Shown: positions 50,204 to 62,120, counted from the first letter of the stretch. The stretch: DNA of 64,000 nucleotides from Branchiostoma floridae (GCF_000003815.2 NC_049991.1:21323980-21387979); one strand, 5' to 3'. The notes: generated by a model from the letters alone, not told the origin. Numbers and translations are program-made.

Positions 50204-52198
50204 TAACCTTGAGCCGTCCCGGCGAAACATAAAAAAATACAATATATGTAGAAACAACACCTACACATATATAACAACCGCTAAACAGTTACAGGCTACT
50301 GCAATCAGAGTTTGGACGTGCTGACAACATACGGTGAACATACAAGTGCAACTAGGAACAGTTCAGTAGACAGGCGACAAATTGAAATCAGTTCAAATCA
50401 GTGAATCGTCAGTTCAGCTCCCAGTCTGGCTGTTGTTCTCCCACGTCAGCCGCTCCGCTGCTGTTCCGTGTCATGCGGCTCCCCCTCCGCCCCGTCGCTG
50501 CACGATCACCGACGTCCTCTCCCGCTCCTCCCGGTGATGCGGCTGGACCCACCGGCTTCCTGGGGAAGATCTCCGGCGGCGTCTCTCGCTGCTGTAGGAG
50601 TCCCTGTGTAGGGTATGGCGGGATCGCGCCCCGTCTTGTTAGGCATGGTTAACGCATGGCATGAACATGAACTCGCCAACACTCTTGTGCCCGTTGTGAC
50701 CTGTGCTAGGTATAGAGAGAGAACACACACACACAACCTGACCGACCTCTCCGATCAGAATCCTTAACATCTACCCTATCCACCAGCCACTCACCCCCGC
50801 ACTGACCCGGGAATGCGCCAGACGGCCAGTCGGTGGCAGCCCTGGTATTTCAACTCAACTCAACTAAACTTCAACTCAACTCAACTTAACTTAACTTATT
50901 CCCCTAACAGCTCGGCATCTTCGCCGAAAAAAAACAGCTAGCCTCGGATCTCCACTGACAAGACACATCAAAACTACTTTCAATACATCTAAGATGAACT
51001 AACGTTAACCTGTGCAAGCCATTCCTGTCCACTAATAATCCCTAACTGTCACGCTTCCATTACATAATTAACAGTTCGTCACACCACATAGGCCGAACAC
51101 AAGGGCAAAGCGTTTCCTGCTTCGAACTTCAGAACAAAATACCACTGCAAGTTCAACCGGGAAAATACCAGAAACCTACAAAAACAACATACATGTACAA
51201 GGAACAATGTCAAAACATTTGAAGAAAGATGCTATCTACCCCAGGCAATGTAAACCCCTGAATGACCTTGGTCAAACCCCCGAAGTCTGGGTTTCCCCGG
51301 AGATTACATCACCTACCTGCAATCTAGCGTAGCCTACATAACTCTAGCCGGCCTAACATCCTAAAAAAAATCATAACACTTAACCGAACCTAACCGAACT
51401 CCACCAGTCCCCTACCTTTCACAGAGAAACAACAACAAAACAGAGGCCATTACTTTTTGATAGTCTCCTTCTCAAATACTCTCCACCCCCTCCAAAACAA
51501 CTCTAGTCCTGTTTTCTCTCCTCTCTGTGGTTTCGGAACACAAGCAGTTCATCACAACTGGTCAGACATACTTTCAAAACAACTTCCACGGAACCTCCGA
51601 CTAAAATATCACCATTTAAATCAAAACAATTCAATTGATCAACCTCTAAACACTTTTGTACCAGCGACAACTTCCAAAAACAACACAGGGAAGCCATATC
51701 CTCACTAATCACAACAACTTTAAATGACAATATCAACCTAGAAACATCCTACTCCTTGCTACTAATCTAACATAATAAAACTGAACTAAACTCCAACAAA
51801 AAGGTCAGGTAGCGTGTGCAAGGTATTCTCTCTCTGTTAACACATGGACACACTCACGTTCGACAGTTCCACCCGGGTCTTCTTGTCCTGCCGTCCGCCC
51901 TTTCGCACGTGCATATCCAGCCGCGGCTCCATGCTGTCGACTCTCCTGGCTCTCTCGTCCCTCGCCCCGCTCTGGTCCATGCCGCTCTCCCGTCCGTGCC
52001 GAGTCGAGGTCCCAGCTCCTCCAGCAACGGTCCTGTGGCCTCCTCAAGTCTCGTGATCCGCTTGCCATGCTCTGCCGGGCGCTGCTCCAGATCGTCTTGC
52101 CCTTCCGTGCGCGTCTCCCCTCTCCTCTCTCCTGGCATGACCCCTGGTCTTGGCGTGTCCTCGTCCTGCAGCGTCCCTCTAGATGGTGGTTGAACAGC
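50204..52198 (-). other. Interior of the non-autonomous LTR element
   Basis: Contains a CAACT/TTAACT simple run (50850-50897). Next to the 5' LTR are two overlapping minus-strand open frames (51805-52275, 51854-52273) rich in Arg, Glu and Gly. They could be a decayed gag start, since one frame has E-Q-R-P-A-E-H-G-K-R-I-T-R-L-E-E, but no zinc knuckle or pol motif is present. Confidence 0.6.
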
Positions 52199-52216
52199 AT
52201 CCCGTCCTCGTCGCCA
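52199..52216 (-). promoter_or_regulatory. Primer-binding site of the non-autonomous element
   Basis: TGGCGACGAGGACGGGAT on the minus strand, two bases inside the 5' LTR. It has the TGG start expected for tRNA priming. It differs from the primer site of the 2.9-kb element. Confidence 0.8.
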
Positions 52217-52218
52217 TA

Positions 52219-52760
52219 TGTAAGAAGTGGTGGGGCCGATGTTGTGGGCCCCAGGTTCTTTAGAATGCTGCACAAGGGACTATTAAACTACAGGACTAAG
52301 AAACACACGCGAGACACAGGGCATGCCTTTGACACGCACGGGAGCTGTTGGTCGGGACCCTCTCTCTCTCTGTTCTCGCTCCAACTGTCCTCCCAACTTC
52401 CAGCTCTCGGCTTTTTATTTCAAAATCCCAGACACATATCCAGACACTGTCTGCATGGCACTAATTATGGTAGGTACATGTCACTGCTTTGTAGTTTGTT
52501 TGATGCTCATTACTTCAAAGGATATAACAAAAGGTAACACCTCGTTGGCACTAATCGCACAATAAAAGCAGACGGTTACACATCTGGCCAGGAGACGCTC
52601 TCCTCAGACGAATTACATTATAGCCTTGTTATGAAGTACGGCAGGGCACCTTGCGATAATTCGAGTGTAGGTACAACAAACTAGGGAGATGCAAAAGAAT
52701 TACCAATTATGCATCACGATTCTACAAAGTACCATAATATCTGTTTCCCCCATCCCTACA
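52219..52760 (-). repeat. LTR (5' LTR of the minus-strand element)
   Basis: Mate of 49646-50190. TATG follows at 52761-52764. Confidence 0.9.
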
Positions 52761-52764
52761 TATG

Positions 52765-53330
52765 TCCAAACCTTTTCCAGCAATTGTCTAAGATAACGGC
52801 AAACTAAGATTTTACAACATATCAAAACCGAATATGCCATGGAAACCTATCTATACCAGAACGACGCTGACAAGAGATCCAATGTATGTAAGATAAGAAT
52901 CAGTGCCTTCTCACTAGAGACAGAAAAGGGTCGTTATAAGAAAGTGCCAGTTCAAGATAGATTGTGTAAATACTGTGCGACGGATGCAGTGGAAGATGAA
53001 ATACATTTTATATGTAACTGCCCCCATTATGAGGACGAAAGAAACAACCTTTTTGACACAATCAAAACAATATTTCCAACTTTTCACCAGTTAGTAGACC
53101 TCAAAAAAACTACATTCCTGTTAAAATCACAGAACTCACTAATCATTAAAGAAGTGGGATTTTTCATCAGCCACTGCCTCCAAAGAAGAAGTCAAACCTC
53201 CCAGTACAGAATGTAGAACCATGTACATAGATTGCTGTATAGAATAGACACTTGTTACTTTTACTGTATGTATCATTGCAATTAGCCTACGGGCATGGAT
53301 TTGCAAATAAAAAATAAAAATAAAAAAAAA
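52765..53330 (+). mobile_element. 5'-truncated LINE, 3' end
   Basis: ORF end plus a 3' UTR with GCAATTAGCCTACGGGCATG and then GCAAATAAAAAATAAAAA. Same superfamily as 12632-13022 and 43170-43590 but a different subfamily. Its left edge touches the target site of the LTR element. Confidence 0.85.
52839..53216 (+). pseudogene. LINE reverse-transcriptase C-terminus
   Basis: 125 residues. N-V-C-K-I-R-I-S-A-F-S-L-E-T-E-K-G-R-Y is followed by C-K-Y-C ... H-F-I-C-N-C-P-H-Y-E-D-E-R, the terminal Cys/His motif of several LINE clades. It ends I-S-H-C-L-Q-R-R-S. This is the longest of the three related fragments in the window. The upstream catalytic part is absent. Confidence 0.83.
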
Positions 53331-53359
53331 TAAAAAAAATATAAGGCCTTAGGAGCAAT

Positions 53360-53600
53360 GGTTCACTGTGTCTATAGGATACGGTATTGGAAGGCAGAAC
53401 CAAACCCTCTCCTTCTACTGTCTTTACCTTCCCAACCGAAGTCAGGTACTCATTGTTACACCTGGTTGGAGTGAGGAAAGTCGTCCTAAGTGAATTTCCC
53501 GGTGGCACAACACCACTGGCATGTCAGGGGATTCCAACCAGCCACCCCTTGATTGTGGGCCAAGCTGCCTAACCTCTACGCCATTGGACTCCACATGGAT
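53360..53600 (-). mobile_element. tRNA-derived SINE, second family
   Basis: The minus-strand head has GGCGTAGAGGTTAGG (A-box-like) and GGTTGGAATCC (B-box-like). The body ends CTTCCAATACCGTATCCTATAG, as at 38430-38640. Confidence 0.65.
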
Positions 53601-54032
53601 CTGCGATGCCACCATATTTGGGCATGCAGCAGTTCATATGTTCTGATACCCATTCAGATGGCCTGTCCTGCCGTGAAGCGTTTAGATGGATGACGTTTCA
53701 CACTCTATAAATACGACCATCCATTCTCCGCAAGCCGGGCGCTGACAAGATTTAGTCCGGGGCGAGCGTATCGCGGAAATTGGCGGAGAAATGAAGTTAA
53801 TTTGAAGGAAGTTATGTTGATGGAGCGGCGAGGAAATCCACGGTGACGCGCGGGGCGTGATCGGCATTCGGATGGACCGGGCTTCGGAATATCTTTATTT
53901 CAACCGTTTTGACATCATACGCCCAAAAGCAACTGGATATGATTTTGGAAACGGTCAGACGTTTCAGACAACCATCCGGTCAACTATCTCCAACAAGATT
54001 ATATCCAACAACACCTGAGGAACGGCCAATAA

Positions 54033-54899
54033 TGCCTAGGTTACACTTAGCCAAATTTAGCTCCCGAACACCAGCCGACCCTTAGCCGACTCAGGTCGGC
54101 TGGTGTTCGGGAGCAGTCTGACCACGCCTATCTTTTAGCGCCGGACATGTCCCGAACATGTCCCAACCATCTCCCGACCAGTAAATGACTTACTCCCGAC
54201 TGTGTCTCGAATGCTAACTAACCTATTACCAACCATCCCGACCTCTAGCCGCAGACTGCCGAATCACTCCAGACTGATTTCCAACCGATAGCTAACCCTC
54301 TTACGACTTGAAATGGACATAATCAGCCATTTAAAAAAAATAGCTATTTTCAAGTTAATCAAAATAATCTTCAAGTTAATCAAAATGATCAAATTTGGAT
54401 CACAGATAGCTCTAATACGGTATTTATGGTTCTTTTTGTTTTTGGCTGGATGTCGGTCGTGTGAAGTTCGGGGGTGATTCGCCTACGCCCTGGTAATATT
54501 CATTTTGCTTGGGAATGAGTTAGCAGAGATTTGTCTACGGGTTTGGGGTGCATTGTTGGTAGGTTGGAAACAAGCCGGGAGTATTTAGCAGTGTTTATGG
54601 CTTGGTTAAGCAGTTCAAATTTGACTGCTGAGTTACTCCCGAACACCAGCCGAACACTAGCCGACCATGCCGACACCAGCCGACCACCAACCGACCCATT
54701 CCAGACCCGCCGTTCAGAGCCGAATGTTTTGAACATTTCAAAACATTCGGATGGAGCAGCCGAACACCAGCCGACTCAGCCGAACACTAGCCAACTTAGC
54801 CGAAAGCCAGCCGACTACAGTCGACTAACTCCCGAATCACTCCTAAACCATAGTCGGGAGAGAGTCGGGAGCCAAATTCGGCTATGTGTAACCTAGGCA
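54033..54899. mobile_element. 867-bp Harbinger-like foldback element
   Basis: The ends TGCCTAGGTTACACTTAGCC and GGCTATGTGTAACCTAGGCA are inverted. TAA flanks it (54030-54032, 54900-54902). Both arms hold runs of CGAACACCAGCCGAC-type short repeats on the plus strand, especially 54640-54800. No transposase frame; a C-P-A-D-H-like open frame is repeat-derived. Confidence 0.85.
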
Positions 54900-55354
54900 T
54901 AAAACAATAGTACTGCGCCCTGGGTGGATTGCCCCAACACTAAGGGGTGTTAACCAGTATTAAAACAAGAACAAGAACAGCCGTCTGGTCCAGGTCATTG
55001 ACCTTGTTTGTTTTGAACGGAAGAAGAAGAAGAAGGGGAAGAAATGGAGCAAAACAATTTGCTTCTTCTAAGGAAAAATAATGAGATACTATTAAGGAAA
55101 ATCCTTTCAGCACCATTGTGAATAACACGTTTAAGTAATGCCGCCCTGCGCGTGCCCTGCATGGAGATGGGTCTGACCCAGCGGAATCTGACGACAGTTT
55201 CAGAAACGTTATTAATCTTCCCCAAAGTCCCCTGAACACCTCCATGACTCGCAGATTTCTGTAGTGACGCAATGCTCGTGACTCGCATCGGGATTAAGCC
55301 GAGCTTTGAAGCCCTTTTCATCTCCGCAAAGTTCCGTTAACGCCTCTATCAGCT

Positions 55355-55451
55355 CGCCATAGCACGCACAGGGGACTCGGGGAAAGACAGCTGTCAGTCA
55401 GCCTCCATAACACGAACAGGGGACTCGGGGAAAGACAGCTGTCAGTCAGCC
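55355..55451. repeat. 48-bp tandem duplication
   Basis: ACAGGGGACTCGGGGAAAGA and CAGCTGTCAGTCAGCCT occur twice in a row with two or three differences. Confidence 0.9.
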
Positions 55452-55559
55452 TGTTTTAGTTTGACCTCTGATCTCTTACGTTCACTTTAAGTTACCTCAG
55501 TTAATTTTGTTACTTTTCGTTTTACCAATTGTATAAGTTTTGTACATGTTGATTATGTT

Positions 55560-55650
55560 CGTTTTTATTGTATATAGAGTTTTGGGCTCCAGGAAGAATA
55601 GCGGTACCACTTCGGTGGTATCGCTAACGGAGATCCTAATGAAACAAACA
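55560..55650 (+). mobile_element. LINE 3' UTR with terminal hairpin
   Basis: GGCTCCAGGAAGAATAGCGG leads into a GGTACCACTTCGGTGGTATC hairpin and CGGAGATCCTAATGAAAC. This GCTCC...hairpin...GGAGATCCTAATAAA layout is common at LINE 3' ends. Confidence 0.6.
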
Positions 55651-56480
55651 AAAACAAAGCCTCCAGATCAGGCTCGCTGGGGGGATTTTTCGTCTTTTTT
55701 TGTGCTCATAATACTCTTTTGTGTGGTCAATTCTTTCATTACTGAGTCGCTTGTTCCGTCAGTCCGTACGCGTCGCCGGCACAAGCGACCCATTACAAAA
55801 ATAAATGGCCAACAAAACTTCAAAAGTGTGCAATACGACAAACCTTTACTTATAAAGCATATCTGTTCTAACATTTTCAATATCACAAAGAAAGGAGAAG
55901 AAGACGAATGTACGCAGTAGAATAAGATTCTTGAGTAGTGTAGATTCATTGTATCATCATTTGTTGTGACCTGTACTGAACCCAATGGGTATGTATGTAC
56001 AATAAAAGTTTTCATTCATTCAATACGTAATAAGCCAAAAAGCTAAGACGAGGCCCAGAGAGCCTGCTATGGAGGCTAGCTGTCGGTACATCTACCAAGT
56101 CTGCATCAGTTCCGTGTTGCCATTTTCTGGGTTTAACAGGGAAAGTTTGCAGACTTTTTGGCAAACAGGTTATTGAAGAAAATAACGAGTTCTTTGGGGA
56201 AACAATGTCAAGTGAGTGTGACAGAACCCCAACACAGTTATATACAACATCATTATCAGTCACTGCATTCTGCAGCTATAGTCTTTGGAAAGTCCTATAC
56301 AGTCATATACAGATGCATCTTATGTAAGACTAACTCAACTTTACCTAAGACAAGTGCCGTGTTGTCTACTTATGTCATGTCCCAATACAATCTTTGTAGA
56401 TCAAGGCCAATAACTTCACAAAAGGTAAGTACTCCCATAGACGTTTTTGAGGTCGTAGGGGTAGTGGATTATTATCTTAT
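55651..56480. other. Mostly non-coding stretch
   Basis: A GTACAATAAAAG with a TTCATTCATTCA tail (55990-56022) looks like another retroelement 3' end. No gene is recognised in the rest. Confidence 0.35.
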
Positions 56481-57004
56481 GTATCTAGGGCACGGTATTG
56501 GAATGGGAAAGAGGTCAGCCCTCTCCTCCCACCACCTTTTATTGCATTGGAATCATTCAAGGAAGTAGTTTCCACTATACTCGAGATACTGCATTAACTG
56601 TTACTCAACTGTTATTAACAACTGGATATGAGCTGGTGAAGGGTAGTGGATGCTATCAGAAACGTCTGACCGTTCCCAAAATCTGTGCAATTTTTATTGG
56701 CTGCATCTGTTACCGTGCGTTCCGCTGCCTTTATTTCTGAACCTGGTTATCATAAAGACGATGCTGGGTTGCTGAAACTGCAAATGTGACATTTACGGAG
56801 ACGCCAGCAATAGTAGGTTAAAGCTTACAGGTAACGTCTGTGACATTTGGCCACGTGTAATTTGATCACTGGAACCGTTGGACTGCCAGCTGGGATTATG
56901 AGCTGCCAGGTTGGTCACGTGATCTGCCAGGCTGGTCACGTGGGTTGCCAGGCTGGTCACATGATCTGCCAGGTGTATGTGCGTGAATATGTGCGTGAAT
57001 ATGT

Positions 57005-57006
57005 GC

Positions 57007-57038
<32 letters not shown>

Positions 57039-57039
57039 A

Positions 57040-57111
<72 letters not shown>

Positions 57112-57159
57112 GGCGCGCGCGCGTGTCTGTGTGTTTGTGTGTGTGTGCGCGTGTGTGTG

Positions 57160-57201
<42 letters not shown>

Positions 57202-57233
57202 TGTGTATGTGTGTGTATGTGTGCGCGTGTGTG

Positions 57234-57266
<33 letters not shown>

Positions 57267-57275
57267 CTGTGTGTG
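57005..57275. repeat. TG/GC dinucleotide repeat
   Basis: About 270 bp of TG with a GCGCGC patch near 57104-57123. Long Cys/Val or Thr/His frames are artefacts. Confidence 0.97.
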
Positions 57276-57510
57276 TGTATGCCAACATTTCCTCATCAGT
57301 TAGTCAAGTAACTGGATAAATTTTCTTTTGCGTTGAGAGTTTAGCTTTTCCGTCACTTTCAATCATATCAATCCATTTTTCTGCAGACTGTACTCTTGTT
57401 ATGATGCTTAAGTTAAGAGAGGGGAAGTATACATCTACTCTGACACACTTTGGGTCCACATCTGTTTCCAGGGCAAACGCCACCCTGAACATTATATCTC
57501 CTGTCATGAG
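57276..57510 (-). mobile_element. Repeat with a coding-like end and CA tail
   Basis: A minus-strand frame (57304-57507) ends T-R-V-Q-S-A-E-K-W-I-D-M-I-E-S-D-G-K-A. It is followed by ACTGATGAGGAAATGTTGGC and a CA repeat. A diverged copy of 57276-57410 is at 59908-60046, where the frame is broken. I do not recognise the family; a retroelement 3' end with a CA tail is the likeliest reading. Confidence 0.45.
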
Positions 57511-57689
57511 AGCTCTGAATGTGCCATGAGGGGTATGTTAAATGTCCTAGGGGTTCACCTTTCCTGTCACATCATACAGACAGCAGTATCTTACAGTTAA
57601 CCCAGACATATACTATACATACCGAACCACTTTGCAACCAACTAGTAACCAAAATTATTGTAAATAACTGTGAATTGTTTACTTTGATA

Positions 57690-57815
57690 TTGTCTTTTTA
57701 TTTGTTCTTGTCAGTTGTTATCTTTTTTTGAGAGGTGATGTGAATATTAGCGTACTGCTAGAGTGTATTACCTCTCTGTACTGTACATTGTACTTTGTTG
57801 ATGAATAAACTAAAA
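57690..57815 (+). mobile_element. LINE-like 3' tail
   Basis: TGTACTGTACATTGTACTTTG and GATGAATAAACTAAAAAAAA resemble the other LINE 3' ends in the window. No coding. Confidence 0.4.
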
Positions 57816-57887
57816 AAAATGTCCGAGAGATGAGGACGAGGAAAAGGCAAAACGTCACAAGGTAGAATTACAATCCTTCGTGTTTAA

Positions 57888-58832
57888 CCCTATTCAGACC
57901 GGGGGGGGGGGGGGGCTTTTGAGGCCTGCGCCAACTTCGACGCCCTATAACGCCAGAACGGCTTACGCTAGAGCCACCAAATTTGGTGAGTTTTCCTAAA
58001 ATATTGTTGGCAACAATTTTATGAAGTTTGAAAATTTTTCTATTTTTTCGTGTTGCCATGGCAACCGTTTGCTGACAGGCAGTTTTGCCAAAAATCACTA
58101 TTTTTGGTTCTAACAATGTATTTTTCACATTTATTTGCTATATTACTGCTATTTTGTTACATAAATAAAATCTTATATTATTTAGCATATCTTTCATAAT
58201 TATATATGCATAAATTATGCTAATTTGATGACGTCATCAGCCCAAAATCCAAGATGGCGGACCGTATGGCCAGATCAAGAATAACAAGCTAATTATCCCT
58301 CAAAATGTGTAACTACCTGGTATATTTTCATCAAAAACCATCTAAATGAATGAAATTAGTCTATTTCCATTGCCCTTTGTGATTATTTGTTGCAAAAAAA
58401 GTAGTTTTAAAAATTCAAGGTGGTGGATATAATATGGCGGAGCCCAACTCGTATCTTAGATGTGCATGACGTCATTTTATGACGCCATTATGACGTCATC
58501 GATGTTGCTATTGGCAATACAAGTCTTAATAAACATAATTATTCTGTTATCTGCACTTGTTGTTACATTTTTGTAGTATAAGTTTTCTGAGAATACCCTT
58601 TTTTCATGGGTCCGGCCAATATAATCAAATTGATGACGTCATAATTACGTCATCGTACGTCAACGTAACGTCAAACGTCAAATACTTGTCAGATATTATG
58701 TCGATATCATGTCCTAAAAATTTGGTGGCCCTACGGCACGTCGTTTAAGAGTTAGAGGACTTAGAAGTGGAGGGCCTCAAAAGCCCCCCTCCCCGGTCCA
58801 GGGATGACCAAAAAAGCCCGGTCTGAATAGGG
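57888..58832. mobile_element. TTAA-flanked MITE (Kolobok/piggyBac-like)
   Basis: 945 bp. CCCTATTCAGACCGGG opens it and the inverse CCCGGTCTGAATAGGG closes it. TTAA flanks both ends (57884-57887, 58833-58836). Next to the ends, GGGGGCTTTTGAGGCC pairs with GGCCTCAAAAGCCCCCC. The interior has several TGACGTCAT palindromes and AAGATGGCGG. No transposase. TTAA targets suit both Kolobok and piggyBac, and I cannot tell them apart. Confidence 0.88.
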
Positions 58833-58836
58833 TTAA

Positions 58837-59475
58837 CTCATTCAAATATCAAAAACACTGCTTTCAATGTTGTTTCTCCACAAAATGACCATACTGACCT
58901 CAGAGTTACCTATGAACTGACCAACTGTATACTAGTAGATAGACAAGATCATAAAGATTGTCTATCGCTACTTTGTACTGTTATATTAACGCAAAGGCTG
59001 AGAAAGGTTTAGATATGTGACAAAATAACGCATCCACGCTACATTCAAGATGAGGATGTCGTTCTCTGATGTTTACATTACCTAAGAATAAAACTACGGT
59101 GCTGAAAATTGACATGCATCACCTGGACTTCATTAACTACCGTAACGGTTATTGAATTTCAACAAATCCATCCAAATGACCATATGTTACAGCTGCAAAC
59201 ACAAAGCCCAGACAAAAACAGTACCTCCATAGGAGGTGACTACCTTCAAGTAGTGCTGTTTGACGCGTGCCCTCCTCATGGACGCCGAGACAGTGGATTT
59301 AAGCGGACATTTATGTCTCCGGCCTGGCGGGAACGGTGGTGAAACCTTCCAGTCCGCCCTGCCAGGGTGTCGTTTCACGCTAGTTTCCTTTCAAACATGT
59401 CTGTCAGGTCCCGCCGTGTCACGAACAGCCACACGTGGCAGGCACATGCCTACAGAGTCCTCGGCTGTAAAACTA
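58837..59475. other. Non-coding stretch
   Basis: No supported gene. A small frame at 59109-59342 has no recognised similarity. Confidence 0.3.
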
Positions 59476-59479
59476 AAGC

Positions 59480-59785
59480 TAGGGGCACAACCCGCCGTAC
59501 GTGCAATTTGTCCGTACGTTTTTTTTTTTTTTTTTGGAGGCCACGTCCGCCACGTATTTCTGAAAACGTTATTCAGGCTGTACAGGGCAGGCGCGTCGCC
59601 CGTACTGGCACGTACGGGGACGAATCCGCAGCCCGATGGCGCACAAAGTTTTGCCTGCACGTAAAGTTCTACGGCATGTCTGCGTGCTCCAAAATCCCTA
59701 CGACTTCGTACGGAGGCGGTACTTACCACTTAGGGATTGCCCACGTTTCGGCACGTAGGCAGCACGTATTTACCTTAGCTTCAGG
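59480..59785. mobile_element. MITE, inverse-oriented copy of 41673-42001
   Basis: TAGGGGCACAACCCGCCGTAC starts it. The interior CAAAGTTTTGCCTGCACGTAA and GCGTGCTCCAAAATCCC are the reverse complement of the 41.7-kb copy. A T17 run (59520-59536) is an expansion. The right end is blurred. Confidence 0.72.
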
Positions 59786-59907
59786 GCACAAGGAATGAAT
59801 GGAAAGAGCAGGGAGGTTGCACGTCTCAACGCACATCACTCGCACGGTTGCGCAAGGTGACCGTGCCGTGAGCGGTTCGTGCATCGTTGGTTGCGCAACT
59901 GATAGTG

Positions 59908-60046
59908 AGTGTGTATGCCAACATTTCCTCATCAGTTACTCAAGCAACTGGCTAGATTTTCTTTTGCGTTGAGAGTTTAGCTTTTCCGTACCTTTCAGTC
60001 ATTTCAATCCATTTTTCCTGTCGACTGTACTCTTGTTATGATGCTT
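59908..60046 (-). mobile_element. Second copy of the 57276 repeat
   Basis: It shares GCCAACATTTCCTCATCAGTTA and TTTCTTTTGCGTTGAGAGTTTAG in sequence with 57276-57410. It ends at a G-run (60047-60061). Confidence 0.6.
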
Positions 60047-60061
60047 GGGGGGGGGGGGGGG

Positions 60062-61145
60062 GATAACCTTTTTTTGTATGACCTAACATACGCTGGGCCC
60101 CAACTGTATACATTCACCCCGTGCAGTAAGAAAAATGACTTTTAAGATTGAAGATGACGATGCCGCCAACAGTCCTGTAGGATAAGATAAGCCTCAGTTA
60201 TTGTACATCTCAGTGACACAGGCTATACGAAGCAATTCAAGTATGCTGCATATCATAACCCGACCAATAAACCCAAATCTAATTGTAAATACAAGGAACT
60301 TAATACAGAAATGGTAGAAACCAGTTCCAACAAGCGTCAGGTAATCATGCCATCCAGGAAGTTTCTTGTACCGCCATGGAATATCTCCGGAATAAGCGCA
60401 ATAGATTGAGTAAAAGTTCTATTGTGAAAAGGAAGGAACTCACGGTACAACGAGTGGGTACATTCTTTCTCAAGGAATAAGGCAAAAGCAACAAATTTAG
60501 ATTTAACCGAAAATATGAAAGGAAAAACTTAAAATAATGGGGACTTTGCTAAAATTAGGTTGATTATTTCTATATTTGAACTTTAGACATAAGATGCGAC
60601 AGTAGCAGTTACTCTGTATAGAGCTGGACATAATTTTGGATGTATAATTTTCCAAAATCATATCCAGTTGTTTGCGTAACTGCTATTTGGTGTACATGCC
60701 TATTTGTTTGTAGTTCACCGTATAACACTTGCAGGTCACTAACCCTTTGGTTCTGATAGCTACACAGCTGGTACTGCCGTCCTTGTCACTGTTGGCCGAT
60801 GATCAAATTGAATCTTGAAGGAAGATTTGAAGTTAATCTCTAAAGAAAACAAGAAAGCACTGCTGAAAGGCAGACGCTTCTCTTCTGATTAGCTTTTATG
60901 TCTCCCAAGGCTGTGCGTAGGCGTGTGTCGTTACTCGCTTCCTTTCACCAAGGACAATCATTAGATTTTAAATGCACCATGAAGGGAGATTTGATCTCGC
61001 TACCTCGCTAATTAAGCAATAGGCCAGCCACTGAAGGACATTAGTGTTTGTTCCTGATAGCTTCATAGCTACTAGAGTACCTGTAGACGCGTCTCAATAA
61101 CTCTCAAGGACAATAATCAATGATGTACGTTTCGTACAGAATCAT
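60062..61145. other. Non-coding stretch
   Basis: CCAAAATCATATCCAGTTG at 60652 is a scrap of the 30016 repeat family. Nothing else is recognised. Confidence 0.3.
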
Positions 61146-61178
61146 ACACATACACACACGCACACACGCACACGCACG

Positions 61179-61236
<58 letters not shown>

Positions 61237-61270
61237 CAGACACACAGACACACACGCACACACACACGCG

Positions 61271-61317
<47 letters not shown>

Positions 61318-61350
61318 GCACACACACACATTCACACACACACACAAAGC
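61146..61350. repeat. CA dinucleotide repeat
   Basis: About 200 bp of CA with GCGCGC patches and CAGACA variants. Confidence 0.97.
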
Positions 61351-61805
61351 TACAGACACGCACAGACAGACCCAAAGTAACACCTGAGTCTATTTTTCAC
61401 GTAGGTAAAGACAAAAAGAACAATTCACCTGGTAAGGTAGGAGCAGCTCTACAATACATAATCATTTATATGATGATCACCTTTTGTGACATTTGTATGA
61501 TAATCGCGGCATGATCTGTTATCCACGAGAAGCTTAGCGATGCCATTAACTATCGCTGACGGTAAGTTTTATATCCGTGGGAAAACGTCGCCCTGAATCA
61601 TTCTAACTCAAGCAGGGATCAAGGAGGGCTTAGGAGGAATGAAAAATGAAAGTAAAGCTATTTTGAAGTAAAACTTTGACACTCAGCAATGTTTAAGTGG
61701 GGTATGGTAAGTCAGCTGAGGACATCATCATCAGATGTCTGCTCGGAAATTCTGCTGGATCCTCCTTCTCTACTCTTCCAACAAAAGAGCTCTGGAGGTA
61801 TACAT
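61351..61805. other. Non-coding stretch
   Basis: No gene or repeat recognised. Confidence 0.3.
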
Positions 61806-62120
61806 AGTAGTATCTGTATCTGTATCTATATAGCCGGTATAACCGCCGTTCGGCGTAACACACCAGCTTCGCAGGCACGCGGCGCGGCAGCAGCTGGTTA
61901 TATTACACCGAACGACTCATTACACCTAGCTTTTGCACATCAATCTGCAAGCGTTCTTTAAAACTATCCAGAGAAGATGCCCCTACTGTACTTGGTGATA
62001 ACAAATTCCACTCTACGATAGTTCTGGGAAACTACGAATTTTTGAACACATCAATTCTAGGTTGGTAACTCTGGTATTTGAAGGTATGCCTGTCCTGTAC
62101 TGTGCAACGTTGATGAATAA
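61806..62120 (-). mobile_element. CR1-like LINE 3' end with CAGATA tail
   Basis: The minus strand reads K-Y-Q-S-Y-Q-P-R-I-D-V-F-K-N-S, a frame break, then F-P-R-T-I-V-E-W-N-L-L-S-P-S-T-V and S-S-L-D-S-F-K-E-R-L-Q, and a stop. This is the standard CR1/Jockey C-terminus. The 3' UTR and CAGATA tail match 37294-37505 closely. The frame break near 62030 marks it as dead. Confidence 0.87.

Larger units (their letters stand above)
49646..52760 (-). mobile_element. Non-autonomous LTR retrotransposon
   Basis: Two LTRs of about 545 bp (49646-50190, 52219-52760) start TGTAAG and end CCCTACA. TATG flanks the element (49642-49645, 52761-52764). Read on the minus strand a primer-binding site follows the 5' LTR and a purine tract precedes the 3' LTR. 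The ~2.0-kb interior lacks any protease, reverse transcriptase or integrase frame, so it would need another element's enzymes. LTRs differ by roughly a dozen changes, so it is older than the 2.9-kb element. Confidence 0.9.

Noticed and set aside
49755-52565. Similar small frames repeated at 49.8 and 52.3 kb
   Set aside because: They are the same part of the two LTRs, read on the strand opposite to the element.
53700-53760. TATAAATA near a GC-rich stretch as a promoter
   Set aside because: No gene or transcript start follows on the plus strand that I can support.
56793-57311. Long Thr/His and Cys/Val frames
   Set aside because: TG/CA dinucleotide repeat artefacts.
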